A stretch of 57,512 nucleotides of DNA from Taibaiella sp. (GTDB lineage Bacteria > Bacteroidota > Bacteroidia > Chitinophagales > Chitinophagaceae): positions 1 through 57,512 of the forward strand of contig JAIOYR010000014.1 of the NCBI GenBank assembly GCA_021740995.1. The letters are read 5' to 3'. The translations under genes and the position numbers were made by a program. Positions 44,201 to 53,015 of the stretch are shown here, one piece after another. How positions within the stretch are numbered: position 1 is the stretch's first letter; every line of letters starts with the position of its first letter. The notes under the pieces were generated by a model, which saw only the letters and a list, made by a program, of their open reading frames with translations, did not search any database and had not been told where the DNA came from.

Positions 44201-44520
44201 AAGTAGCCATATTTCTGGCCCCATGTGCGCCAGCAGTCTGCAAGGCGGTGGGCCACCTGTTTTATAGAGGTTTCTCTGCCCAGTGTGCCATCAGGTTGTG
44301 GCACGCCAGCCTTGCGAAAGTATTTCTGTGCCAGTATATCGGTAGCTATCTGCGACCAATGTTGTGGTACTTCCACTTTGGTCATTTCAAATACCTTTTC
44401 GCCATTTGGGTTGCGGATTACCGATGTGCGGTAGTCGTACGCAAACATATCGTAGGGTGTTACTCCATCGCGCGTGTAGTGGCGGCTGAATGAAAGACCT
44501 TTTTGTTGATTGGCAGTCAT
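41215..44520 (-). CDS. nrdJ: Adenosylcobalamin-dependent class II ribonucleotide reductase
   Basis: The 1101-residue protein is a long-form NrdJ. The N-terminal part has APNSPQWFNTGL and GGIMDLWVREARIFKYGSG; the active-site loop reads NPCSEYMFLDNTACNLASLN; CALYRDGSKLSQPL is also present. The C-terminal tail has a CRNCGN...CPNCGTTTGCS zinc/thiol motif. It reduces ribonucleotides to deoxyribonucleotides with an adenosylcobalamin radical, without oxygen demand. It depends on B12, which ties it to the uptake operon at 9-14 kb. There is no intein. Confidence 0.97.
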   Translation of the reverse strand: MTANQQKGLSFSRHYTRDGVTPYDMFAYDYRTSVIRNPNGEKVFEMTKVEVPQHWSQIATDILAQKYFRKAGVPQPDGTLGRETSIKQVAHRLADCWRTWGQKYGYFASEKDAQVFYDELTYSIMHQSCAPNSPQWFNTGLYNSYGINGKAQGHHYVDPDSGKLERSTNAYERPQPHACFILSVDDDLVNEGGIMDLWVREARIFKYGSGVGTNYSNIRAEGEKLSGGGTSSGLMSFLKIGDRAAGAIKSGGTTRRAAKMVCLDLDHPEVIDFINWKVEEEKKVAALIAAGYSSDYEGDAYKTVSGQNSNNSVRIPNEFFHCLDNNGDWEMTARSTGKVMNTVSAKELWEKISYSAWRCADPGTQYDTTINEWHTCPEGGRIRASNPCSEYMFLDNTACNLASLNLRRFYNEETGIFDVAGFEYMVRLWTVVLEISVLMAQFPSPEVAQLSYDYRTLGLGFANLGSMLMVSGIAYDSEEARGIAGAITAIMNGVSYKTSAEMARSLGTFPRYAENKEHMLRVMRNHRAAAYDAADAYEGLEIKPAGINAKYCPDYLLKAATKAWDDAVQMGEQYGYRNAQATVIAPTGTIGLVMDCDTTGVEPDFALVKFKKLSGGGYFKIINQSIPAALKKLGYSDEQADAIVKYAKGHGTFAGAPYINHQTLSEKGFIGEELKKLDAAVESAFEIGFVFNVYNLGEECLQRLGYTAEQYFAPDFNLLESLGFTEDEMDAANDYVCGTMTIEGAPLLKPEHLSVFDCANKCGKKGKRFIHAHGHIRMMGAVQPFISGAISKTINLPNEANIDEIKDCYYLSWQLGLKACALYRDGSKLSQPLSNKSDKKKKEETKEEVADESGQIIDMSKLTVGELLEEVNKRVQASPDTQLKRELSRIVERKQLPAKRRGYTIKGKVGGQAIFLRTGEYGDGTLGEIFVDMAKEGATMRSLLNSFAIAISVGLQYGVPLEEYVDKFAFSRFEPSGIVEHPNIKSATSVLDYIFRLLAYEYLDRDDLVHVPEPNRRTHAQEVEALQRELSQVRITAPQPATPAQKPKPALAPTAVAVSADIKKLMGTSADAPACRNCGNITLRNGTCYMCPNCGTTTGCS

Positions 44521-44869
44521 GAGAAATTATTATTTAAAAGTTAAAGAACCAACGCTCCGAATAGCTAAATTATCAAATATCATGCTCGATTGTGAAAAGA
44601 AAGAACTAACATGTATGTGGAAAACCTATGAAGAGTAGGCGGGTAAATGAGAATTATTTATTTTTTTAATATGATTAACAATTTTCTTTAGCGAATGTCG
44701 ATGAAATTAGTATATTAATGCGAAACAGGAGGAGAACATAGTGTTAAATATGTGTGTCGCATGAGCCAATATTGACTACTTTAATATCAAAAGAAAAGTG
44801 CCGGCAATCATAGAATTGCCGGCACTTAATATTATCCAGAATAAGCAAAGCATACTGCTTACTTACGTG
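44521..44869. other. Intergenic region with a terminator
   Basis: The 349-bp gap carries the promoter of nrdJ in an AT-rich stretch and the terminator of the DUF4397 gene at 44796-44827. No ORF or RNA is supported. Confidence 0.6.
44796..44827 (-). terminator. Terminator of the DUF4397 lipoprotein gene
   Basis: A perfect 13-bp stem (44796-44808 with 44815-44827, core GTGCCGGCAAT) is followed on the minus strand by a T-rich tail (TTTCTTTTG). Confidence 0.85.
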
Positions 44870-45550
44870 CTAATTATTATTAATCAAGGTGAGTTTCAAA
44901 GCCGATACACCTGTGCCTGCCAGCGAGCCGGTGAGCATGATTGTATATATCTTGCCGGCAGCAAGTGTTTTCACACCTGTTGACACCACTGTATTGATGT
45001 TGGTAGGGTCGCCTGCTTTCAGTTCGTAGTTGGCAGCAGGTACCTGAATGTAAGAAGTAACCTTCATGGCAGTAACACCCGAATCAATCACTGTGTTTTG
45101 TGCTGTAGCTGTTGCGCTCATACCATCGTTGGACAGGTTCACAAAACGAATCTTGGCATTGCTGGTGCCGGGTGCAGTCATATCGTCGCTGGCCAGCACA
45201 AAAGAAGGTGCAGTAATAAGGCCCGCAGAAAAAGCAGAATAGTGTGCGCCACTAGTGAGACTTACAGATTGGCTGCTAACAGGTGTTCCGACATTGGTCA
45301 GGAAATATCCAATAGTTACCGGACTGCCTGCTTTCACTAGCTTGTATCCCGAATTGTTGGTGAAGGAGATATTCAGCGCACCACCTACATTTACATTGTC
45401 CACCTTGGCATCTATGCCGGGAATAGTGCCTGCGCAGCCATTTACAAACATAACACTGGCAGTATTGGGAGGTGTTTCATTTTTCTTTTTGCAACCATAC
45501 AAAACAAATAAGGCAGTCACAGACAACAGGAGTACACGGTTATTTTTCAT
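44870..45550 (-). CDS. DUF4397 lipoprotein
   Basis: The ATG at 45550 gives a lipoprotein signal with Cys at VLYGCKKK. The mature part starts with ASVMFVNGCAGTIPGIDAKVDN and contains YSAFSAGL, IRFVNLSND and YIQVPAANYELKAGD, characteristic of DUF4397 surface domains of beta-sandwich type. It may be an adhesive or structural lipoprotein; function unknown. Confidence 0.85.
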   Translation of the reverse strand: MKNNRVLLLSVTALFVLYGCKKKNETPPNTASVMFVNGCAGTIPGIDAKVDNVNVGGALNISFTNNSGYKLVKAGSPVTIGYFLTNVGTPVSSQSVSLTSGAHYSAFSAGLITAPSFVLASDDMTAPGTSNAKIRFVNLSNDGMSATATAQNTVIDSGVTAMKVTSYIQVPAANYELKAGDPTNINTVVSTGVKTLAAGKIYTIMLTGSLAGTGVSALKLTLINNN

Positions 45551-45783
45551 AAATAATTTTATTATTTTTTCAAAAATACACAAAAAATAACGGGACTGTG
45601 TTTCTAAATTTTCCATTGATTATTTCAACATGAATTCTCAAAGAGGATGTAATGTTTAGCGTAGCTCTTGTGAAAAGTGAATGTGTGATTTATGTAACTT
45701 ATAAGTGTTATTACGTAACGCTTATTTATAGGTATAACGTGACCTTTGTGTTGTTAAGTTTTACAATTTCAAAAACAAAAAAA

Positions 45784-46095
45784 ATGAAAAAGATAACAAT
45801 ATGCCTAATGACGGTAGCTATGTCATTCACATTTATACCTACACAGGTATTTGCAGCCAAAGCCGCTACTACTGCCGTTTCTGCTAACACAGAATCGGCG
45901 GCTGCGAACGTTTTGCTCAACAGACTGAGTGAAATAAAAGCTATGGACAAATCGAACCTGACTGCACCGGAGAAAAAAGAATTGCGCAGCGAAGTGAAGT
46001 CTATACGCGAACAGCTTAAAGGAATCGGCGGAGGCGTTTATATTTCTGCCGGTGCGTTGATATTGATACTTGTGTTGCTGATAATTTTCCTCTAA
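45784..46095 (+). CDS. Small exported protein with C-terminal membrane anchor
   Basis: The ATG at 45784 gives 103 residues: a signal peptide (MKKITICLMTVAMSF, cleavage near VFAA), a charged helical region (LNRLSEIKAMDKSNLTAPEKKELRSEVKSIREQLKG) and a C-terminal hydrophobic helix (YISAGALILILVLLIIFL). Such small anchored helical proteins are frequent in Bacteroidota and of unknown role. A terminator follows. Confidence 0.82.
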   Translation: MKKITICLMTVAMSFTFIPTQVFAAKAATTAVSANTESAAANVLLNRLSEIKAMDKSNLTAPEKKELRSEVKSIREQLKGIGGGVYISAGALILILVLLIIFL

Positions 46096-46122
46096 GCAAT
46101 AAGGAGTTTCTACAATTATTTT

Positions 46123-46167
46123 GGCGTAAGCCCTTTTTAAGGAAGGGGCTTATGCCATATTTTTTTT
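46123..46167 (+). terminator. Intrinsic terminator
   Basis: GGCGTAAGCCC (46123-46133) pairs with GGGCTTATGCC (46146-46156, one G-T pair) and is followed by ATATTTTTTT. Confidence 0.85.
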
Positions 46168-46308
46168 AGCGTAAATTAGGGAAGGTGGGGCATTACATTT
46201 TATTGAACAGTTCTTCTACATCAAGTGAAAAGCCCGGCATAACAGATGGTTAGTAGATATATTGGAAAAAAGCGACACAACACTTGATATTAAATGAACT
46301 AAAAGCTT

Positions 46309-46596
46309 CTACAGAAATGGCTTCCTGCTTGTGTGTCTTACGGATACAACGTTTACAGAATGTTCCACTACAATGTATATCACCGTGTAAGGAAATCTGT
46401 GAAGGATCATGTGCCGCAGAATCGGTGAGTTTTCCAAATAACTATTTGCCATAGGGTTGACTCGCAATTTTGAGTAACAGTGTTCAAGTTCGCGTAAAAA
46501 TTCATCACCCAAACCTTCAGACCGGTCCTCATACCAATAAAATGCATCCTGAGTTTCAACTCTTGCATCAAGTGTAACCAGAATAGAATATTTCAT
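46309..46596 (-). CDS. ParE/RelE-type toxin
   Basis: The 95-residue protein matches ParE-like toxins: ARVETQDAFYWYEDRSEGLGDEFLRELEHCYSKL, then HRFPYTVIYIVVEHSVNVVSVRHTSRKP. The stop/start overlap with its antitoxin is 4 bp (ATGA), which couples translation. Confidence 0.88.
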   Translation of the reverse strand: MKYSILVTLDARVETQDAFYWYEDRSEGLGDEFLRELEHCYSKLRVNPMANSYLENSPILRHMILHRFPYTVIYIVVEHSVNVVSVRHTSRKPFL

Positions 46597-46829
46597 TTTC
46601 TTCTCCGGTTATCTCTTATGTATTCATGTGCAGCCTCGGCTGTATACATTATAGCATCGCCATTAGTAACCTTTTCGGCACGATGGTGCAATTCAATTAA
46701 TTCTTCCGGGCTGCAGTTATACTGTCCGTTCTGTGAATTTTCAACGAAATGCAACAGATCTTTGATATGCTCATCGTCAGTTACATCTATATACTGATGC
46801 AGTTTTGCTCTTATAGCTGCAGTGGTCAT
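46593..46829 (-). CDS. Antitoxin of the ParE/RelE-type pair
   Basis: The 78-residue protein has the helical start MTTAAIRAKLHQYIDVTDDEHIKDLLHF and ends in basic residues. It is the upstream gene of the pair and should block the toxin. Confidence 0.8.
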   Translation of the reverse strand: MTTAAIRAKLHQYIDVTDDEHIKDLLHFVENSQNGQYNCSPEELIELHHRAEKVTNGDAIMYTAEAAHEYIRDNRRRK

Positions 46830-46935
46830 GCTTTTCTCTCTTTATTACTATTGTAAATTTAAGATATAAACCTGAAGCAAAACAATTTATTGTAACGAAA
46901 AAAGGTGCTTTTGTAGCACAGGATTAAATTCCCCA

Positions 46936-48162
46936 CTAAAAATAACTCGAAAACCCTGCCTGTAAGCCGGCCGTTCTGCTTGCAGGGTTGCCCAGCAGGT
47001 CTGTTTGCAAATTGTAGCGATAGTTGATTCGGATTACTGTTTGTGAGCCGGGTCGCCAGCTTATGGCAGGTACTATACTCATAAAGTGGTCGGCTATATT
47101 ACCACCGGTCTGGTCAAAGGTTCCTACATTCCAGTCTACATATTCCAGCCTGCAGGCGATGTTTACTACAGACTGCTCAAAGCCCAATAACGGCTTGCTA
47201 TATACCGGTTGTACAATGTCTACAAACCCACCCTGCTGCCTCTTACCATATTGCTGCGAGTATGTGGGAGGAACATCCACCTGTATCCATGCCCACTCTG
47301 CATTGATGAATGTGTTAGTTACCGGCAGTGTGCTGTTGGCGTCTATTGCAAATACATCTGCTCTGCGTCTTGCATCCAGTAGCATTCCATCATTCTCAAA
47401 TTTATTATACACGCCACCCATATACGATACACCTACCTCTGCTATTTTTCGGTGTTTTATTGCACCCTTCACAGTGGCCAGAGGCATACCATTAAAACTT
47501 TCTTCAAAGCGGTTTTTGTTCAGCTTGGTAGCAGGCAGCGATGTTCTGCCTGTATTGTTGTCAATTATCCTGTCGTCAAATCCATTGCTAAGATAAGCCT
47601 CATAAGCTACCACCCAATCTTTGCTATACTGCTTGCCATACACACCGAAGCCTACATTGCTGTAGGTGGCAGGCAACAATGCTACGGCCGATGTGGGGCG
47701 GTCTACAAATTCCCATTTGGGGCCATCATGGTTCTGATTGAATGCACCTATAGGATTCATGATGATGCCGCCACGCAGGTTCAGTAGCGGGTGAAACTCC
47801 ATGTCCAGTGCTGCAAACTCTATGTTTATTTCCTTGGTACCATCTTCAAACTCCAGCTCCGACAGAAACTTAAGCCTCCGGGCTATGCCGGACGCTACAA
47901 ACAAGGTCATTCGCTTCATCTGAAACTGATGACCCTCGGTGATGCCGTCTGTACCCAGGTGTTGCCAGTTGGCCTCCAGGTAGCCGCCCAGCGCCACGGG
48001 CAGTTTGCCTACCGACAAGAAAGGGCGGCTGTACACCGCATCCATATTCATCAGCATACCCGTAGTATCCTTAGGTTTTCTGCGCAGCAGTGTGGTATCT
48101 ATTTGTGCAGTTGCAGTCATGCACACCATGCACAGTAAGGAAAGTAATCCTATACGCATCAT
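46936..48162 (-). CDS. Outer membrane porin, OprP-like
   Basis: The 408-residue protein has a signal peptide (MMRIGLLSLLCMVCM, cleavage after ATAQ) and a barrel made of many alternating strands, with features of the phosphate-selective OprO/OprP family: GYLEANWQHLG, FQMKRMTLFVASG, FLSELEFEDGTKEINIEFAALDMEF, YRYNLQTDLLGNP and a terminal Phe. It overlaps the Rieske gene by ATGA, so the three genes 46936-49802 form one operon. Confidence 0.85.
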   Translation of the reverse strand: MMRIGLLSLLCMVCMTATAQIDTTLLRRKPKDTTGMLMNMDAVYSRPFLSVGKLPVALGGYLEANWQHLGTDGITEGHQFQMKRMTLFVASGIARRLKFLSELEFEDGTKEINIEFAALDMEFHPLLNLRGGIIMNPIGAFNQNHDGPKWEFVDRPTSAVALLPATYSNVGFGVYGKQYSKDWVVAYEAYLSNGFDDRIIDNNTGRTSLPATKLNKNRFEESFNGMPLATVKGAIKHRKIAEVGVSYMGGVYNKFENDGMLLDARRRADVFAIDANSTLPVTNTFINAEWAWIQVDVPPTYSQQYGKRQQGGFVDIVQPVYSKPLLGFEQSVVNIACRLEYVDWNVGTFDQTGGNIADHFMSIVPAISWRPGSQTVIRINYRYNLQTDLLGNPASRTAGLQAGFSSYF

Positions 48163-48599
48163 GCTTGTTTTCTTAAGTCAATAAATAGTTGACCGTTCAC
48201 AATAGTCACGGGAAATGTGCGCAATGGCTTGCCGGCCGGCGATTGGGTTACTTTGCCCATCTTGTCGAATGCGCTGCCGTGTGCAGGACAGGTAAGCTGG
48301 TCGCCCGATGCCTGCAGCTCTACTCCCTGGTGGGTGCATTGCATCAGCAGCGCCGAGTAATTGTCGCCTCCCAGATGGTATACACATACCGGAAAGGTAA
48401 GATCATCGTGCCGCACGATCACATAGGGTCGCTGCTCTTTTTTCTCTGTTTCAAATTCTTTGAGGTCCAGCAGTATGCCATTTTCATTTCGGGTGCCCTT
48501 GGCGTACTTTGTACCCACACAGCTTTGCAGCAGCGTAGCGCCCAGTGCCATGCCCATGCAGGCTATGCAACTTGTTTTTATAAAATCTTTGCGTTCCAT
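48159..48599 (-). CDS. Rieske-type 2Fe-2S lipoprotein
   Basis: The 146-residue protein has a lipobox LLQSC (Cys27) and a Rieske cluster site with CTHQ (88-91) and CPAHGSAFD (104-112). Cys and His ligands are both complete. It transfers electrons on the outer face of a membrane. It sits between a di-heme cytochrome and a porin with 3-4 bp spacing. Confidence 0.93.
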   Translation of the reverse strand: MERKDFIKTSCIACMGMALGATLLQSCVGTKYAKGTRNENGILLDLKEFETEKKEQRPYVIVRHDDLTFPVCVYHLGGDNYSALLMQCTHQGVELQASGDQLTCPAHGSAFDKMGKVTQSPAGKPLRTFPVTIVNGQLFIDLRKQA

Positions 48600-48602
48600 T
48601 TA

Positions 48603-49802
48603 TTACAGGCTTTCCAGAAAGGTGAGTAGTTTTTTCTTGTCAGTTTCGGGTAGTGCGGCATACTTGCTTCTGCTGCCTGTTGCCTCGCCACCATGCAGTA
48701 GTATTGCTTCTTCTATGCTGTGTGCCCTGCCATCGTGCAGCAGAAAGTAGGCACCGCCCTGAGAGTTCTTAGATAGCCCCAGCCCCCACAGAGCAGGTGT
48801 GCGCCACTCGGCGGTTGTGGCATTGCCTTCGGTATAGCCATCATCCAGAGCCGTCCCCATATCGTGCAGCAGCAGGTCGGTATAGGGGTGAAAGGTTTTG
48901 TTGGCTAGTGGAGCTATAGTTGAGTAGCCTGTTTTGAGTGTTGGCTGGTGACACTTGCCGCAGTCTGCCTGCAAAAAAAGCTCTTTGCCTTTTATCACGT
49001 CGGCATTGTTTGGGTTTCGCTGAATGGGTGCTTTTAACGTTTGCAAATAGAAAACCACATCCAGCAGTGTTTGATTGCTTACTTCAGGGTCTATCTCCTG
49101 TCCGGTGTATGTATCATAAGGCTCATAGAGGGAAGTGATACCCATGTCCTGATTGTAAGCGCTGGCGGTTTGCTGCAACAGATTGTGAGCGCCGCTTTTC
49201 TTGCCAAACCTGCCTATGCACTTGCCATTGTTCGTGATGTAGTCTCCGGTCAGTGTTATGTAGCTTTTTATGTTTACCCAGTTTACCACGCCACTTATGC
49301 CATCGCCGTCAGCATCGGTAGGGTCTGCCATTGCCATTATATCCGCATCGGTTACGGCCTCCAGAAAACCCATACCCGTGTTGGCAGGAGGTGTGAATTT
49401 CGAAAAAGTAGCACCCGCAGGTATCTGCTCCGGCTCAAACCCCGGCAATGCCCTGCTTTGCAGTTGCGGTGCCCCATGTGCCAGAAAATTATTGCCGGTA
49501 TTGTCTGATTGTCCAAAACGGGTAAGCGTACTGAACGGATGACCTTTGCCATCGCCTGCATGGCAACTACCACAAGATGTGGCTACAAACAGGGGTCCGA
49601 GTCCGGTTTCGGCAGTGAAAATCTCATCATTAAATGCTACATCACCCCGCAAGAACATTATTTTCTGAGCAGAAGTGAGCCCTTCAACGGGTCCGTCGAG
49701 TATCGATTCATCGGCGGGTGCTGCCGGTTGCATTTTTTTGCAGGATACCACCGCTACCACACCAAATGCCAGTATTAAGAAATAGGTGAATATTCGTTTC
49801 AT
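48603..49802 (-). CDS. Di-heme c-type cytochrome of the DUF1111 (thiol oxidoreductase) family
   Basis: The ATG at 49802 gives a lipobox VVSC (Cys21) and 399 residues with two heme sites, CGSCH (77-81) and CGKCH further down. Other family features are EPEQIPAGATF-like segments, DADGDGISG, RFGKKSG and EWRTPALWGLGL with HDGRAHSIEEAILLHGGEA. The family is tied to iron uptake and redox clusters with imelysin proteins, none of which is here. It is the first gene of the operon. Confidence 0.9.
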   Translation of the reverse strand: MKRIFTYFLILAFGVVAVVSCKKMQPAAPADESILDGPVEGLTSAQKIMFLRGDVAFNDEIFTAETGLGPLFVATSCGSCHAGDGKGHPFSTLTRFGQSDNTGNNFLAHGAPQLQSRALPGFEPEQIPAGATFSKFTPPANTGMGFLEAVTDADIMAMADPTDADGDGISGVVNWVNIKSYITLTGDYITNNGKCIGRFGKKSGAHNLLQQTASAYNQDMGITSLYEPYDTYTGQEIDPEVSNQTLLDVVFYLQTLKAPIQRNPNNADVIKGKELFLQADCGKCHQPTLKTGYSTIAPLANKTFHPYTDLLLHDMGTALDDGYTEGNATTAEWRTPALWGLGLSKNSQGGAYFLLHDGRAHSIEEAILLHGGEATGSRSKYAALPETDKKKLLTFLESL

Positions 49803-49972
49803 CTTTGTTTTATAACGGCACAAAGATAATTTATTAGGCAAGACTAACAATTATTATTTTGGCAGACAAATATATAAAGGACTTTAGAGTACCTGCCATT
49901 CTGTTATAATATTGCCAATAATGCCTGTCTGTCATTCTCTTTTCGTTATTTTGCACATATTTCTCTACACGT

Positions 49973-50920
49973 ATGAATATTTCCAAAGAAGTGAAGATTG
50001 GTTTGCTGGTCACAATCTCTGCAATAGTGTTCTTTGTGGGCTTTTCCTTCCTTAAAGGGTCAGATGTATTCTCTAATGATAAAGACTATTATTGCTACTT
50101 CGAAAGTGTAGATGGTTTGCAGAAATCAACCTTTGTTCAGATAAAAGGGCTAAACGTAGGGCAGGTCAGCGATCTGGAACTGGCAGGGAAACAAGGTGTT
50201 AAAGTCACTCTGTCTATAAATAATAAAACAGTGATGCCGAAAGGCACTATTGCCAATCTGGCTTCATCAGACCTTCTGGGTACAAAGGTAATCCGGCTTG
50301 ATCTGGGTGAAGGTGCAGGTACTATAGCACCGGGCGCTACTCTGCCCACTCATAAGGACGGTGGAGCGATAGACAAAATATCGGGGGAACTAACTCCGCG
50401 GCTCGAAGAACTGAAAGGCACTATTATAGCATTCAACTCAGCCCTTGCCAATATCAACTCGCTGGTAGGTGCGGACAACCAGCACGCTATCACCAGTACT
50501 ATACAATCGCTCAAAGTAACTTCAGAAAATCTGGCCCGTATGTCTGACGCACTTAGTAAAGAGAGTGGGCAGATAAGTGGTATTATACGCAACACCAACA
50601 GCATCACCGGCAGCTTTGCCAAAAGCAATGATACCATACAGCGCATGTTGTCTAATTTCAACAAAATATCAGGTCAGCTTGCCAATTCACCCATACAAAA
50701 GACCATAGCAGACCTGCAGAAAACCACTACCCAGCTTAATGGTATAATGGAGAAGATAAACAACAATCAGGGGTCACTGGGTATGTTCATCAATAACAAA
50801 GATGCTCACAACAACCTCAACAACTCGCTAAAGTCTATTACAAATCTTACCGACGACATGAAAGCACGTCCCGGCAGGTATATCAATATCTCTGTTTTTG
50901 GGGGTAAGAAGAAAGATTGA
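49973..50920 (+). CDS. MCE/MlaD family lipid-transport protein
   Basis: The 315-residue protein starts with one membrane helix (IGLLVTISAIVFFVGFSFL) and an MCE domain (about 38-115: YYCYFESVDGLQKSTFVQIKGLNVGQV, VRLDLGEG). A long helical tail follows. MlaD-like proteins sit in the inner membrane and carry phospholipids across the periplasm. The next gene, an OstA-like protein, begins 29 bp later. Confidence 0.92.
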   Translation: MNISKEVKIGLLVTISAIVFFVGFSFLKGSDVFSNDKDYYCYFESVDGLQKSTFVQIKGLNVGQVSDLELAGKQGVKVTLSINNKTVMPKGTIANLASSDLLGTKVIRLDLGEGAGTIAPGATLPTHKDGGAIDKISGELTPRLEELKGTIIAFNSALANINSLVGADNQHAITSTIQSLKVTSENLARMSDALSKESGQISGIIRNTNSITGSFAKSNDTIQRMLSNFNKISGQLANSPIQKTIADLQKTTTQLNGIMEKINNNQGSLGMFINNKDAHNNLNNSLKSITNLTDDMKARPGRYINISVFGGKKKD

Positions 50921-50949
50921 TTTTTTATCACCACTACATTCAGTGCTTC

Positions 50950-52875
50950 ATGCGTCACGCTGCATCATTACTGCTCTTTTGTATACTTACATGCTGTGTA
51001 GGTACAGTATATGCGCAGCAACAGCAGCAGGCAGATACTGCGGATAAAATAAAAATCATAATTGCCAACTCCGGCAAGTTTGAATACTTCAAAACTGATA
51101 CAGGCACTTTCAATAAGTTTGTGACCGATGTGATACTGTATCAGGGCACCGATACATTGTACTGCGATAGCCTATACCAGTATATAGAAAGCAAAAAGCT
51201 GGAAGCTTTCGGCAATGTGCGTGTAGCACAGCAGGGCGGCACAGAGGCTACCTGCGATTATCTGCGCTACAAATCCGATGCGCGACTAGCCTTTATGCAG
51301 GGCAATGTGGGCCTCACCGATGGAAAAAACAACCTTTGGTGCGAGGAGCTCACCTACGACCTGACAACAAAGACCGGAGTCTATAACAAGAACGGTACAT
51401 TGCAGAGCGACAGCACTACCGTATCCAGCACATCGGGTGTGTACAATGTGCGCTCACACGACGCCCGGTTTATGGGTAATGTAATAGTTGCAGACCCACA
51501 GTATAAAATCAATTCTGAAGACCTGGGCTACAATACCGAAACCAAGATAGAGACATTCTATGCGCACTCTGTGGTTACCAGCGATAGTGGCAGGTCGGTG
51601 CTTACTACATCGCGTGGCACCTATGACAGCAAAAATGTAATAGCCCGTTTTACCGGTCGTTCTTCTATATGGAACGATGGACAGTACATAGAGGCCGACT
51701 CTATGCACTACGATAAACCAAGCGGTTATGGCTACGCCATAGGCAAAGTAGTATCTATAGACACAGAGCAGCATACCACCATCTATTGTGGAAGGGCCGA
51801 CTACTTTCGCAGGCAGCGGGTGCTGTGGGCTATACTCAAGCCCGTAATGGAGCTGGCTACAGGCAAGGATACCTTCTACATGCGTGCCGATACATTCTAC
51901 TCTGCCCCCATGGTGCGGATGAGGGGCAAACAATTTGTGATGCCGGTAGACACACCCGAGTACAGGCAGGATACTACCGCCATCGTGCAAAAGACTAAAG
52001 GCAAGCTAAGCGACACTACAATAGTAGCTACTGATACAGACAAATCTAAGACAGATACTACCAGGAGCGCAGTCAAACGCAGCAGAGCCCGAAAGCCCAA
52101 ACAGGCCGACACTACGGATATAACAATAGACGAGAAACCGGTGGTAATAGATAGCATGTGGGGAATACCCGCATTTAAATACCGCTTAGCTGATTTCTTC
52201 AGGGATACAGCAATACACCCTGCTGTAACCAAACTAAAAACCGGAAAGAAAAAGAAAGCCCCACCCATAGAAGTAGCCGACACCACCACCGGCGACACCA
52301 CAGCACCTGTGTTCTTTACCGGCTATCATCATGTATTGCTGTTCTCAGACTCTATGCAGGCCAAGTGCGACAGTATTACCTATACCCGCTCAGACTCCAT
52401 GGTGCGCATGATGTATAACCCTGTAGCGTGGTCGCGTGGCAGCCAGATAACAGGCGATACCATACTGATGCAGCTGGACAGTGCCAGCATTCGCACCATG
52501 TATGTGCCCGAAAATTCGTTTCTCGTATCCCGCTCAGGGCCCGAGCAGGCAGAGCTCTTTGACCAGATACAGGGCAGAACACTCACTGCCTTCTTCAAAG
52601 ACAACAACATAAGGAAAATGGTAGTATACCCCGAGGCACAAACGCTCTACTACTCCAAGGATGACGCTGGCGCTTATGTAGGCCTGGTAGAAGCCAATAG
52701 CGACCTGATGCGCATACTCTTTGGCGAAGAAAAGATAAGCAAGATAAAGTACATCAAAGATGTAAAGGAAACAGTAACCCCTATGGAAAAGGCGGACCTG
52801 CCCAATGCCCGCCTCAGCCGCTTCATCTGGCTCTATGATGAACGCCCCGCCAGTAAGGAGGAATTGTTTAAGTAA
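50950..52875 (+). CDS. OstA/LptA-like protein
   Basis: The ATG at 50950 gives a signal peptide (MRHAASLLLFCILTCC, cleavage near VYAQ). The N-terminal half (about 40-330) is built of OstA/LptA beta strands (LYCDSLYQYIESKKLEAFGNVRV, CDYLRYKSDARLAFMQGNVGL, GTYDSKNVIARFTG). The middle has a Lys/Thr-rich linker. A C-terminal half repeats the OstA pattern. This fits LPS-transport bridge proteins of Bacteroidota. The N-terminal TTG upstream adds an unlikely leader. Confidence 0.88.
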   Translation: MRHAASLLLFCILTCCVGTVYAQQQQQADTADKIKIIIANSGKFEYFKTDTGTFNKFVTDVILYQGTDTLYCDSLYQYIESKKLEAFGNVRVAQQGGTEATCDYLRYKSDARLAFMQGNVGLTDGKNNLWCEELTYDLTTKTGVYNKNGTLQSDSTTVSSTSGVYNVRSHDARFMGNVIVADPQYKINSEDLGYNTETKIETFYAHSVVTSDSGRSVLTTSRGTYDSKNVIARFTGRSSIWNDGQYIEADSMHYDKPSGYGYAIGKVVSIDTEQHTTIYCGRADYFRRQRVLWAILKPVMELATGKDTFYMRADTFYSAPMVRMRGKQFVMPVDTPEYRQDTTAIVQKTKGKLSDTTIVATDTDKSKTDTTRSAVKRSRARKPKQADTTDITIDEKPVVIDSMWGIPAFKYRLADFFRDTAIHPAVTKLKTGKKKKAPPIEVADTTTGDTTAPVFFTGYHHVLLFSDSMQAKCDSITYTRSDSMVRMMYNPVAWSRGSQITGDTILMQLDSASIRTMYVPENSFLVSRSGPEQAELFDQIQGRTLTAFFKDNNIRKMVVYPEAQTLYYSKDDAGAYVGLVEANSDLMRILFGEEKISKIKYIKDVKETVTPMEKADLPNARLSRFIWLYDERPASKEELFK

Positions 52876-53015
52876 TCAATTTCAGTATTTCAATTGTACT
52901 GAGTGTATTTGCCCTGCATTTCATAGTTTGTACCTTCCATTCCTCAGAACAGGCTGCAGGCTCACTATAACAGTGCTACAATCTGCAGGGGACGACTACA
53001 GCCTGATAGAACGCA

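Noticed and set aside
41215-44520. Intein in nrdJ
   Set aside because: The sequence is continuous with family motifs and lacks splicing motifs; the length is normal for the long form.
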